This document shows, piece by piece, positions 12,205-22,750 of a DNA stretch of 64,000 nt (positions are counted from its first letter, which is position 1; every line of letters begins with the position of its first letter). Source of the DNA: Aldrovandia affinis (Eukaryota; Chordata; Actinopteri; Notacanthiformes; Halosauridae); the NCBI GenBank assembly GCA_029706075.1, contig JAINUG010000323.1, positions 310,001 to 374,000 of the forward strand. Direction: 5' to 3'. The notes under the pieces were generated by a model. That model was not told where the DNA came from. It did not search any database and was given only the letters and a program-made list of their open reading frames with translations. Position numbers and translations under genes: made by a program.

Positions 12205-12520
12205 CCCTATAAACCAGACACCAGCGGCGGCCGCCTAGGCCGCTTTTACGACGCGTCCACTGTTTACGCTGCACCCAGTTTACTACACGGAGCTGACCGC
12301 GCTGTTTACAGCTGCGAGCCCTCTTTATGGTCGCAGCTGGGCTACCCTGTCACAGAGATCGAAAGAGGCATGAGAGTCCATCTGAGGTGAGTGGCCCACG
12401 AGTCCGCGACTCGCTCCTCGCGCTCTATTGGTTCCAGCGATGACGCAGGTCGGAACGCAGATCACCCCAGGCTGCCTCTCGTCGTCTCGTCCGTGAGGTT
12501 TAAACTGCGCCCCCTGCACT
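12205..12520. promoter_or_regulatory. CpG island, candidate promoter and first exon
   Basis: CpG dinucleotides are dense here (roughly 30 in 290 bases by eye, including GCGGCGGCCGCC, ACGACGCGTCC and CCGCGACTCGC), while the surrounding sequence is CpG-poor. The stretch holds a CCAAT-type box on the plus strand (CTATTGGTTCC near 12426), a CRE-like GATGACGCAG and several GTCGCAGCTG/CAGCTG motifs. A short frame beginning at 12370 (ATGAGAGTCCATCTGAG) runs straight into a good splice donor, CTGAG|GTGAGT. In vertebrates unmethylated CpG islands usually mark transcription starts, so this may be the start of a host transcript whose other exons lie outside the window. No protein can be assigned. Confidence 0.45.
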
Positions 12521-12860
12521 GTTTCCTTTCACTGCGGGCTAGGTGGCCCTGTCGATACGGCACTTTTCCATCACACTGCTACTGACACGTCGGCTGATCC
12601 CGACATTCAAGAAAAAGCTCTTTGAATGGACTCAGTCAGCAGTCGGCCCAAACAGCGTTTCATTCAAAAATGTTAAATGTTGAACTACTGTGTGTCATTT
12701 TAATCAGTTACATAGAGTTGTTGCGTGGCAGCTGTTGTGAAAGCATAATGAGACTGCCTTCCTCTTCCTGTTCGTAAGATATTGGTCAGTTGCTATGGGA
12801 AACAGGGATGGTTTGTGCAGCATGGTGAGCAGGATAGTCAGTCGCGTAGCAAAGATTGGA
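12521..12860. other. Unique stretch after the CpG island
   Basis: No gene or repeat recognised between the island and the CA array. Confidence 0.5.
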
Positions 12861-12863
12861 CAT

Positions 12864-12865
<2 letters not shown>

Positions 12866-12906
<41 letters not shown>

Positions 12907-13022
12907 AACACACTTACTCACACATGCTCACTCACAAGTGCACACATACACACACACACATATCCACACACATACACACATGTAAACATACTTACTGGCA
13001 CATGCTCACATACAAGCACACA

Positions 13023-13053
<31 letters not shown>

Positions 13054-13420
13054 GCTCACTCACAAGCACAGACTCGCATGCACACACATTTACTCACACA
13101 TGATCACTCACAAGCACACGCACACACATACACATATCCATAAATATACACACACTTACACACACACACACACACACACACTTCTCACAAACAGGCTCAC
13201 CCACGCATGCACACACTCACACGCATACACATGCACTCACACACCCACAAGCACATGCACGCACACATGTACACACGTACATACACACATACTTCTCACA
13301 ACAGGCTCACTCATGCACACACACACACACACATTCACACGCATACACATGCACACTTACTCACACATGCACTCACTTACTCACACACATACACACGCGC
13401 GCACGCACACACCCATGCCA
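12866..13420. repeat. Long degenerate CA-rich array
   Basis: CA runs are mixed with longer-period motifs such as TCACACATGCTCACTCACAA and CTTACTCACACATG that recur several times, so it is part microsatellite and part minisatellite. The His/Thr-rich open frame at 13022-13741 is produced by this array. Confidence 0.95.
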
Positions 13421-13424
13421 CTTT

Positions 13425-14205
13425 GTTCTTTGAGTTCACTCATCTTTTCCTCATTGTTTTCGCAAACCGCTTCCAGATGTGGCAATCAACACTGGATTAT
13501 TAGAGCCACTTGGATGTTCTGTATCGTATATTTATATGCATTTCATAACACTGCAACACTGCACAAAGGCCAATTCATTGGGAGTATTTTCCACGCAATT
13601 GCTTCTGTTCCTTTCGTGAAGTGTTCAGAAACCTCTCTGCCAGGTGGCAGTGACTCTTTTCCTTCGCTGGTGAGAAGTGTTCCTTTGCAGCTCTCAGAGA
13701 AGACCCCAACAGCACCAGAGAGTGTTGAGGTTTCTCACTGAGAGACTGCTGTAGGAGAGGATGCCATGATCTCACCTTTATGGATTACAGCGTCGGAAAG
13801 CACCCTGATCCCTGCTCGGTGACACAACCAGACCGTCAGTAATGTGCCTTGACCATGTCCCCCTGGACGACACCCAGAAATCAGGTCACTGAACTGAATG
13901 ACCTAGGGTAAGTGACTCAGTGAAGGACATTTTTTTTCCGGATTACGTAAATGAGCTTTTGAATATGCCACTATTGTGACGTATGGCACGGTACCACACA
14001 GCAGTCTCCCGCGTGTACTGCACAGACACACAATATTTAAGGACAAAAGATTGAGAGACTTGCACAACACTCTCCCTAAGCAACAAAAGACACAGTAGAC
14101 TAGGTGATACAGTGCGGCTGTCAGCGTAGTCTTACATACGGGTGTCTTATAAAGAGGGGTCAGTTACAACACTGCATAATGGCTTCAAACCTGCAGAAGT
14201 ATGGC

Positions 14206-14238
<33 letters not shown>

Positions 14239-14645
14239 CCAATGAGTGAAAGTCAGAGTCATAGCAGGCCATTTCCCACAATGAACTTCTGTAGCTCCGA
14301 GTGCTAGGAGTGTTTCTTGCAGAGCTCTTGGGACTAAAGGCCAGACTGATTTGACTGGTTCCAGCTGCCAGTTAGCAGAGGATTCTCCAAACAGGAAAGG
14401 GGGGGGGGGGCAGACAACTTTCCAAGTGAGCTGCTGAAGGAGATGAAGCCATATTAAACACATGGTGTGATACTCTCAGCCATTTTCAGAAATGGTATCT
14501 CAGCTTGAGTGCTGTTGGCAATTAGCACAGTCGTTACAGACTCAATTAAACGTCCATTAGCAAGGAGCTCGCACTGCTGGGCATGATGCACTAATTCAGA
14601 TCACATGTAGTGCTGCACAGTCCTCGAAGCCTTTCTTCGCTCCTG
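13425..14645. other. Unique stretch with a (TA)n run
   Basis: No gene recognised. A short TA run lies at about 14206-14232 and a G run at about 14398-14410. AGGTCACTGAACTGAATGACCT at about 13883-13904 is an imperfect palindrome of AGGTCA half-sites (nuclear-receptor-like), with GGGTAAGT, a donor-like string, just after it; neither is strong evidence of function. Confidence 0.45.
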
Positions 14646-14893
14646 CCCAGTATTCCTGCCTCACACTATATTTTATCCCAGAGTTCCTGCCCCACACTAA
14701 ATTGCAGTCCAGCATTCCTGCCCCACACTACATTTTACCCCAGAATTCCTGCCCCACAATAGATTATAGCCCAGCATTCCTGCCCCACACGACATTTTCC
14801 CCCGGCATTCCTGCCCCACAATAGATTATAGCCCAGCATTCCTGCCCCACACTACATTTTACCCCAGAATTCCTGCCCCACACTACATTTTAC
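14646..14893. repeat. 30-32-bp minisatellite, left part
   Basis: About eight units of the form CCCAGCATTCCTGCCCC followed by ACACTACATTTTACC or ACAATAGATTATAG. The two unit types partly alternate, suggesting higher-order spread. The array is interrupted by a LINE at 14894 and resumes at about 15403. Confidence 0.92.
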
Positions 14894-15402
14894 CCTACAC
14901 ACCTGCCAGACCACTCCGTTCTGCTACCTCAGGATGCCTAGCACCTCCCCCCCTCCGCATCTGCGCTTCCCGGTCACGTCTCCTGTCGGTTCTGGCTCCA
15001 CGATGGTGGAATGACCTTCCTGTGGAAGTCAGAACAGCTGAGACCCTGGCCACCTTCAAGCGACGACTGAAGACTCACCTCTTCAGGGTGCACCTCTCCC
15101 CGTAGTCCGGTTTTCGTTAACTTAGGGACGTAGCTGCTTAGTATTACACATGTCTACTTGTTTATGTATTGTATTAGGCTTAGGCATTATTTTCCGCACT
15201 GAGTGCTTTATTGCTACCTTTGAATTGTGGCTGCAGATTTACCTACAGGGTCCTAGTTTAACTATGTAGTTGCTCCTAGCACCTAGGAACTGTACTTCCC
15301 GCTAGGGTGGCTTTCAGCTAAACTGTTCTTGACTACGGTTAACACTTTGTTGTACGTCGCTCTGGATAAGAGCGTCTGCCAAATGCCTGTAATGTAATGT
15401 AA
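14894..15402 (+). mobile_element. L2-clade LINE 3' fragment inside a minisatellite
   Basis: The plus strand encodes the end of the L2 reverse-transcriptase ORF, readable as LLSVLAPRWWNDLPVEVRTA and then ETLATFKRRLKTHLFRVHLSP up to a stop near 15103. About 290 bases of 3' untranslated sequence follow, then the tail TCGCTCTGGATAAGAGC with TGTAA repeats. The upstream part (RSATSGCLAPPP-like) lies in another frame. It belongs to a different L2 lineage from the copies at 9336 and 39160: the 3' untranslated region differs while the tail is the same. Minisatellite sequence lies on both sides, so the insertion is younger than the array. ATTTTACCC on the left and ATTTTCCCC on the right may be the target duplication. 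Confidence 0.9.
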
Positions 15403-15490
15403 TTTTCCCCCAGCATTCCTGCCCCACACTACATTTTACCCCAGCATTCCTGCCCCACACTACATTTTACCCCAGCATTCCGGCCCCACA
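15403..15490. repeat. 30-32-bp minisatellite, right part
   Basis: Nearly three further units of the array that begins at 14646, the last with CCGG in place of CCTG. Confidence 0.92.
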
Positions 15491-15495
15491 TAAAG

Positions 15496-15934
15496 CTATG
15501 AAGTGCTGCCCTGAAAGTTTAAATATACATTTTAGTAAAGGCACCAACACTCAGGCTAGAAAACAAATACATTATTAAGCAAAACAAAACATCTGAACAT
15601 CTGGGAGGCTTTCATCAGAGGCCATGCTTTCATTACCCCTGTGCGGTACTCCCTTTCACTCATTCTACTGAACCCCAATAATGACTTTCCCCCCAACATT
15701 ATTCAAGCAGTGCAGTGGCAGCTGACAACGAACTGTAACTACAACTGTAACCAGTTTTACCAGTTTTGCTAACATTAATCAAAAACGTTCATCTCTGATG
15801 TCTGTGTTTTACTGGTGGAGTTCCCAGGCAGAGTGCACCAATCCTGTATACCAAACCACCATCTAATTTCAGAATATGATATGATTAATTATATACTATA
15901 TTTTTAAATATTTATTTCAATTATTAAAAGTACA
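15496..15934. other. Unique AT-rich stretch
   Basis: Nothing recognised. Confidence 0.5.
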
Positions 15935-15936
15935 TA

Positions 15937-17209
15937 CACTACCGGTCAAAAGTTTAAGAACAAAATTTTCCAGTTTTTATTAAAATTTACGCAGTTTAAT
16001 GTTTCAATGTACAGAACAAATAAACAATTGGAGATACAATTTTTGACTCATCAAAGTATCCACCATTTGCAGATATAACAGCCAAACACAGCTTGATGGG
16101 GTTTAAGTCTGGAGACTGTGCTGGCCATTCCATGATTTGAAGCCTACCGACTTGTTCTTTTCTTCGAAGGTAGTTCTGACATAGCCTGGAGGTATGTTTT
16201 GGGTCATTATCTTGCTGTAGGATGAACCCCTGACCAACTAGGCGTAGACCAGAGGGTATTGCATGGCGCTGCAAAATGCTGTGGTAGCCCTTCTGGTTCA
16301 GGGTGCCAGTCACTCTGTGCAAGTCCCGGACTCTGGATCCAGCAAAAGTGCCCCAGACCATCATGCGTCCTCCTCCATGTTTAACAGTTAGTGTTACACA
16401 CTGAGAAACCATCCTTTCGCCTACTCGACAGCGTACAAAAACCGTGCGTGATGAACCGAAGATTTCAATTTTTGATTAATTGGTCCATAAGACCTTCTTC
16501 CAGTCTTCAGTAGTCCACTGGAGGTGCTTCATGGCCCAGGCAAGCCTCTTTTTCTTATTTTGCGATCTTAGCAATGGCTTTCTTACTGCCACTCGACCTG
16601 TCAAACCTGCAGCTCGAAGTCTTTTTTTCACAAACTGAGACTTCCTTACTTCGATGCGTGTTGATGGTGTAGGAAACTATACTCACTGACACCTTGACCT
16701 TCTTTGCAATTTCTCTAAAGGAAAGACCTACACTTTTAAGGGTTATAATGGTCTGTCTGTCTTCCTTTGTTAATTGCCTTTTTATCACCATGATGATAGC
16801 AATATACTACTTCCTGTAGTGCAATATTGTCGAAATAATGCTTCAGAGGGTGTAGTAACACAGTCTGTTCCAACACTGCTTTTATACAGACAGAGGGTTT
16901 GTAAGTAATCAACAAAAGTTGGGACACCTGTAGGAATTGTTTGCATCAACTTTCAAGGCTTAATTTACTTCCATTGCTGCAGAACAGCTGTAAGTTGTTA
17001 ACCCATTACTTGTTCCCTGAAAAGGGCCTTTTTTATAACTCTGAAATGTACATTATTTTTCAGTTTTTGGTAACCTAAACTTTTTTTAAACCTCTGGCAG
17101 TTTACCGCTTACCTTTGTACCATTTCAGGTTATTCACTGGACATGAACTGCTTAAATTTCAGTAAAAACTGGAAAAATTGGGGTCTTCTAAAACTTTTGA
17201 CTGGTAGTG
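15937..17209 (-). mobile_element. Complete but broken Tc1-like transposon (DD38E-type spacing)
   Basis: A 1273-bp element with TA duplications at 15935-15936 and 17210-17211. The terminal inverted repeats of about 55 bp begin CACTACCGGTCAAAAG on the left and CACTACCAGTCAAAAG on the right (minus strand), and both contain CCAGTTTTTA. The transposase remnant lies on the minus strand between the repeats. Termini, length and target site are typical of Tc1/mariner cut-and-paste elements. The spacing of catalytic residues matches the DD38E group reported as Intruder, a sister group of DD34E Tc1. It cannot move itself but both ends are present. Confidence 0.92.
15996..16791 (-). pseudogene. Broken Tc1-like transposase
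   Basis: The N-terminal part (16555-16791) reads MVIKRQLTKEDRQTIITL then KSVGLSFREIAKKVKVS, a paired-type helix-turn-helix that would bind the terminal repeats. The C-terminal part (15996-16412) reads GGGRMMVWGTFAG, GFILQQDNDPKHTS with the second catalytic Asp, and [12 protein letters not shown]. Between that Asp and the residue after NPI lie 38 residues; classical Tc1 has 34. The expected Glu after NPI is Lys, because the sequence jumps from there to the C-terminal AVISANGGYFDESK, skipping roughly 55 residues. The segment between the two parts, with the first catalytic Asp, is out of frame. A catalytically dead remnant; the family assignment is firm, the subgroup less so. Confidence 0.85.
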
Positions 17210-17371
17210 TACATTATGCTAATTCAATTCCGAACACATGTTCACTCTCATAATTATGTTTTTTGATAAATGAAAGTCTGCTAGTGAGTAAACATCCTAC
17301 CTTTTTTCCTGAAGTGTAGACCTTCTGCCACAGCTAAACCAATACTGCAAAATGTTCAGGTAAGTTGTGGT

Positions 17372-17475
17372 TCTGTGTGGCTCAGTAGGTAGAGCGTGGC
17401 GCTGACAATGCTTAGGTTTGGGCTTCAATTCCCATTGGGGCCACATATGCTGAAAAATGTGTGCTAAGCGGTATA
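17372..17475 (+). mobile_element. tRNA-derived SINE fragment, second family
   Basis: The tRNA-like head (TGTGGCTCAGTAGGTAGAG, box-B-like GGTTTGGGCTTCAATTCC, GGGGCCACA) is followed by TATGCTGAAAAATGTGTGC, then the copy stops. It matches the copy at 6962-7108 but lacks the tail. Confidence 0.8.
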
Positions 17476-17976
17476 TATTATATTAAGTTGAAACTAACCT
17501 GAATCAGAAACTTTGTACATCTTCGACTTCCTCCCTTTATTTGGCCTCCTTTGTTATTCGGGCTCCTCTTTTGTATTGTCTCCATGCTGCAGCTGCTCAA
17601 CTGAAACCCAACATCCGTGAAAGGCCCGAGTTCTGTTGTGATCGTCAGATTTGCCTTGTTGTGATCATTTACAGGTTTTCTGAGCTCAGATCTCACTCTG
17701 CTCTGCTTCGCGTTTCCTGTCCAAAGCAGCACCATGAGGAATTCCACATGAGCGACCAATTAACATGGAGCTTTTGTTCCTGGTCTCGTAGAGGCTGCTG
17801 ATGGAACAACTTTCTTTCCACTGTTATCGCATTCTAGCCACACACACACCTTCAGCCAGTCTGAGTGGCTGTCATGTTTTTAGCTTGTCCCTTCTAGCTA
17901 TCCCTTGTTTTGCTGACAGACTGAATCTTGCCATTTTGCTAATTTCATGAAAAGGATTTGCTGATTGCTCAACATG
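17476..17976. other. Unique stretch
   Basis: Two overlapping frames at 17478-17801 show no domain. Nothing else recognised. Confidence 0.45.
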
Positions 17977-18180
17977 CAGGTAACTGCCAAAATATAGGCA
18001 ACGCTTATGTAAATAGGATCATTTAAACGGGTGCAGTACCACAACTATCTGTCGGCGGGTGCCAGGGCTGGTACCATCGGATATGCCTGCCCCTTCCTAC
18101 CTGCCTCTCCCTCCAATTACCCCCCCCCCCAAGCCAGGACCATTTTGGTACTTACTGGTCACATTACAAAATGTTATCAA
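17977..18180. mobile_element. Non-autonomous repeat, copy A (Tc1-like end)
   Basis: It begins CAGGTAACTGCCAAAAT, a Tc1-like terminus, and then carries TAAACGGGTGCAGTA and GGTGCCAGGGCTGG before a C-rich core. The same order of motifs occurs at 54007-54190. No matching right-hand inverted end was found, so the boundary is approximate. Confidence 0.6.
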
Positions 18181-18635
18181 TATATTTTTCTAAGGAATCT
18201 TCAGACTGTCTATTCATAAGAAGTGTGTCTCATTAACAGTGCAGCATTTATTTCCCATGCCTGTGTTACCAGGGGGCTGCCGCATGGCTCATCCTGCTAA
18301 CATACTGTGTTTCGGTGTAGTGACACACCCCGTAGACTTGTATCCTGACCGTGCCAGTGACAACTGTAGCCCACAGCCTTGCAGAGCAGCATATAGAATG
18401 TCCCTAGGGAGGGGAGGATTCAGTTAATAGTTGGGTTGTCCCTGTCTCATTGTGCAAGAGTGACCCCTCTGGTCAAGCAGGCACCTGTACTCATCTGAAC
18501 CTGAGCTGTGCAGAGTGATTGTCTGCACTGCAGAAAGATCTTATCTGCACTCTTCTGAACTAACAGAGGCAGTTTCAGCAATGAGACCGACCTACAAACA
18601 GGACTGGCATTCCAAGTTGGGGGAAATGAAAAAAA
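18181..18635. other. Unique stretch
   Basis: Nothing recognised apart from small open frames. Confidence 0.45.
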
Positions 18636-18726
18636 TATAGACTGCTGCATGTGCCACTGCTCCTATAGACTGCTGCATGTGCCACTGCTCCTATAGACTG
18701 CTGCATGTGCCACTGCTCCTATAGAC
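18636..18726. repeat. 28-bp tandem repeat, about three copies
   Basis: Three identical copies of TATAGACTGC TGCATGTGCC ACTGCTCC in tandem. Lack of divergence means a recent expansion. Confidence 0.95.
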
Positions 18727-19249
18727 ACGTTACACTGTATAACAATATTTTAAGATTAAAGTCCTGCCCCCAAGAAAAGAGTTACGCAGTGCAAACTTGA
18801 TCAGGTACCCACAGTGCTCTCCTTCCAGCACCGAGGGCCCGATTGAAGAGCCCCGCTGCTCCGAGCAGCGTATTCATCTGCCAGTGTTCCCTGCTCTCCC
18901 TGCAGAAGCTGCACCTCTGACTGGATCCAGCAGTTCTCTTAATGGACTGGGGTTTCAGTGACGTGAGCACTCAAGTTAAACAGGAAACAGGTCATTCATT
19001 TCCTGGGCCTCAATTCCAGGAACCTGGCGGTTTGGATTCACAGAGTAGTCCTCGTTAGGACACTCCCACCCCAACAGTCCCTGCTGGAGAACAATGCTTC
19101 CTTCCCAAAAATGGAGAGGCTTAAAAAAAAAGCCCTGTGCTTGCCTCAGTAAAGCAGGTAACAAAGGACAGCTTCTTTCACAGCTATCTAATTAAGAGTA
19201 ACTCAGGAACTGTGACTGTGAGGCACCGTGCCATGAAGTTGCAAAGAAG
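18727..19249. other. Unique stretch
   Basis: No gene or repeat recognised. Confidence 0.45.
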
Positions 19250-19356
19250 CGAGGGAGAACTACAGAGAAAGGGAGAAAAGGAGAGAGAAAAAAGGAGAGA
19301 CAGAAAAAGGGGGAGAAGGGGAGAGACAGGACAAGGGATAAGGATAGAGAGTAAAG

Positions 19357-19392
<36 letters not shown>

Positions 19393-19395
19393 TAT
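19250..19395. repeat. Purine-rich (GA)n tract
   Basis: Strongly asymmetric GA-rich sequence ending in a pure GA run at 19359-19388. Such tracts can form triplex DNA. It explains the Arg/Glu frame on one strand and the Ser/Leu frame on the other. Confidence 0.9.
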
Positions 19396-21482
19396 AGATT
19401 AAAAACACATTTCGGAGAGGTTACAATAGTACAGAAAGTATTCTTCTGCTATCCCAGACGTGGACGACGCTGCAGCAAAGCCACAGTGTTCGCAGTCCTC
19501 TTCTTCCCGTCCCAACCTGGTAGGGATTTCGTAACGGCCTCACGTCACCCATCTGTGTGATGAAACTGACCCTCCGCCCCTGACACATCTGGCAGACGGG
19601 CCACACAAACAGCACGCAGCCAGAGATTTTTATTTGCCTTGGATACCGGAATGGGGAGATGTGCCGAGAAATGACCTCTTTCCGGGGGAGCCCACCCCAG
19701 CCCACCCCCTCACCCCCCTCACCCCAATGAATAAACATAACCGTATTTATAATAGCCTAATAACAGAGCAGCACAACAGTTTTCCGAGTGCAGGATTACA
19801 GACAGCACCGGTTTTCATTCTGTTAAATGGACGTCAGGTGCTCACCGCTGCGAGGCATCCCGAGAGTGTCTGTTTTCTTCACTCCAAAATTACTCTTGTA
19901 AAAAGCTGACCACAACAAAGCCACGGCAAGACATTCCCTGTATCTGTTCAAGCAGCATGGCACTAAAAGTCATCATTCTCCTTTACCCTGGAGCTGCTGA
20001 ACCCAGCTGAGAATGCAAGAGAAACCCGAGACCCAAAGTGAAGGGGGGAGTTATTTCGTACAATAAGGTAAAGAGCTCCCCCTGTTGGCTGTACAACCTC
20101 AGACCCATGCTGGTGGGATCAACAAACTTAAACTAAGGAATACAGCCCTTAGTTTTCCATGGCATGGAAAATCACGACATGCGAAGACACCTTTGTATCT
20201 TAAATAAGCACAATTTCAAGCACTGCCACTGCATCATTGGAATAATAGAATAGCGTATACATTAGACTTCACAGCAGAGATTATGAGGATCATTTGCATG
20301 GGCTTTGTCTGTACTTAATGGGGATCGGAGAGGAGAGACAAAGAAAGGAGAGGAGGAGAGAGGGACAGAGAAGAAAGATATCCATCAAAAACACATACCC
20401 CAGAGACCAAGATTTACATAACAGTTCCAGGAGAAATTAAACAAACAAAATTGTTAGAATAGGAATAAAACAAACACACAAATTAAAAATTCAGCATCTG
20501 AAAGCAACAACTATTTTTATGTGTGTGATTTACATTTAAATAGCAATAAAATAGCAATAGGAAAATAAATAGCAATCTCTACAAAGAAGCCCCACAAAAT
20601 AACCTATGTTTCAATTAATTTGATTTTAATTGAGTAAAAATGAGGAGTGAACATTAAAACTTTGGATGGAAAATTGGATGGCAATAATCACATGCATGCA
20701 ACCTTAATGAGCACATTGTCAATAGTAAAATTAGTAAAATTAGTTTTCTATGAACCATGCTACCATGTCTTCATACTTTCATACATTTGTATGAATGATT
20801 TACAATCTTCATAGCAGATCAATGGAACAATGGTTTGGTTCATGATTTTAAAAGATTCCATTTACCATAAAGGGCTGAATCGTTGTCAACATGCCGTTAA
20901 GTGGTAAAGTATATGCTATACGTCAATATGCTGTATGAATACTTAGAAAACAAAGCTGGTACAGTACAAAGACCAGGACTGTAGTCTGAATCCGGTGCTG
21001 TCCAATATTTGCATCAATGCAATCTGCATCACATGCCCTCAATCTTAACACGTGAACTCAAATTCATGTTTTATGCTAATGGATATTCCTACTTACTGTT
21101 ACCATTTCTGGCCCTGTTGCAAGTGTACCGCCAGTGTGGCAGTGGGTACATTCAAACAAAAAGCTAACAAAACACTGTCTGCAATAAAAATAAGACAACC
21201 AAATAAATATACTATACCAATTCAAATTTAATCAAAAATAGTTTACAGTGCAGTCCGGCCTATTGCATTGTATGGTAGCTCAGCTAAAGATCCACTCACT
21301 CTGCCCAACTACACTAAATAGGACATTCATCCGATAGAGAGAAATAGAATATTGTGGAAATATCTTACAAGTGCAAACAATTAATGAATGTATAGTGGAA
21401 TAGTGCCATATCAATGAAGGGCATTAATATTCTGAATACAATATAAATCACTATAAATAGTGCATCGCATATATATATATAG
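19396..21482. other. Unique AT-rich stretch
   Basis: No gene or repeat family recognised over about 2 kb. The frame at 19421-19738 (minus) shows no motif. A short purine tract lies at 20325-20375 and a short AT run at 21470-21480. Confidence 0.5.
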
Positions 21483-21925
21483 GACCATGTGCTATGGTCA
21501 GATGAGACCACAATTTAGCTTTTTGGCCATGCACATCAGTTCTGAAGAAGGAAACTTATGGGGGGTTTTTTTGCATCCACTGGTCCTGGGGCTTTTGCTA
21601 AGGTCAATGGAGTCATAAACTCCAGCATGTACCAATAAATGGTTTTCCAAAAACCTGGTTCTCTCTTGCAGGAAGCTAAAAGTTGGTCACAAATGGATCT
21701 TTCAGCAAGACAGTGAGCACAAGAAAGACCACAAAATTACTGTTTCGCAATGGCCATCTCAGTCTCCAGACTTGAACCCGATAAAAAATGTGTGGTTTGA
21801 ATTGAAGAGGGCAGTCCACAAGCACAGACTGAAGGATCTGAAGGATCTGAAGGAGAAATGGTCAAAGATTCCCAACAATATGTTCACCAATCTCAAAAAA
21901 CACAATAAAAGAGGGCATGTTTTTC
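21483..21925 (+). mobile_element. Tc1-like transposon fragment
   Basis: The plus strand encodes pieces of a Tc1 transposase: a CYGQMRPQF-like segment with the first Asp region (about 21490-21515), IFQQDSE with the second Asp region (about 21700-21720), [18 protein letters not shown] (about 21752-21805) and KRAVHKHRLKDLK. The Glu expected after NPI is Lys. About 20 residues seem to be missing between QQD and WPSQ. No terminal repeats found, so this is an interior fragment. Confidence 0.85.
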
Positions 21926-22501
21926 AGTTGAATGTAGTTAACGATAAACATAAATATAACAAAAAATATAATAATGAAGAAATTATATAGATAGCATATT
22001 AATGGACACTAATGACAATGGTTAGAAGCTATTTATTCCATATTCTCCCTCAATCCTGATTGAGGAAGTGTGTTTCTTGTCTTGGACAGATTTTCACATG
22101 AAACTTTAGTTCTGGAAAGCAGGCTATTTCTGAAATGTTTGTGCCATTATTATCTAGAACAGACCACTTCTACTCGCACAGATGAAACGGTTTTGTTTGC
22201 GTGTCTGTGAGCTGTGAATGGAGGGGCTGCTCTTCTGGCTTCTGACCTTCTGGCTTCTTCTGGAAGCTGATTCATATAGCAAGCCCCACTATCCAAGAAG
22301 TCTTCATTACCAGATTGTACCAGCTAGTGAACAAACACACACATCCAACTGTACTAATATAATCACCATACATATCAGAGACAACACATTTCCCAACATA
22401 TTTATTGAAAGCCGCCACTAGATGTCCTCGTTGAAACGTATGTTGGAAACGGGCTAAAATGAGGCTCTGTGGGGGCTTGTATCGGCTTCCAAATGTAATC
22501 A
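21926..22501. other. Unique stretch
   Basis: Nothing recognised. Confidence 0.45.
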
Positions 22502-22535
22502 TCATTATCATCATCATCATCATCATCATCATCAA
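22502..22535. repeat. (ATC)n microsatellite
   Basis: About ten ATC triplets with one early interruption. Confidence 0.95.
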
Positions 22536-22668
22536 TTTCAGGATCATGTGTTTCTATGATAACAATATAACATGCCCTATTATTGATACATTATAATACT
22601 TGTTGTTTCCCTTTTTAAATCTGTGAAAGCAGTTGAGCTATGTTTTGAAGCCTGATTGTACCATTATT

Positions 22669-22750
22669 CAAGGTTCAAGGTTCAAGGTTTTTTATTGTCA
22701 GTCACAGATATATACAAGTATAACACGGTGAGTGAAATTCTTGTGCCAGA
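22669..22750 (-). mobile_element. Probable LINE 3' tail with CCTTGAA repeats
   Basis: On the minus strand the sequence reads ...GTGACTGACAATAAAAAACC followed by CTTGAACC repeated three times. This is the form of a 5'-truncated non-LTR element ending in a short tandem tail. The clade cannot be told from so little. Confidence 0.4.

Noticed and set aside
13022-13741. 239-residue His/Thr-rich open frame
   Set aside because: Produced by the CA-rich array; the unique C-terminal part has no recognisable domain.
17372-17445. Possible tRNA gene on the plus strand
   Set aside because: It matches the SINE at 6962-7108 including sequence beyond the tRNA-like part, and does not fold as a full tRNA.
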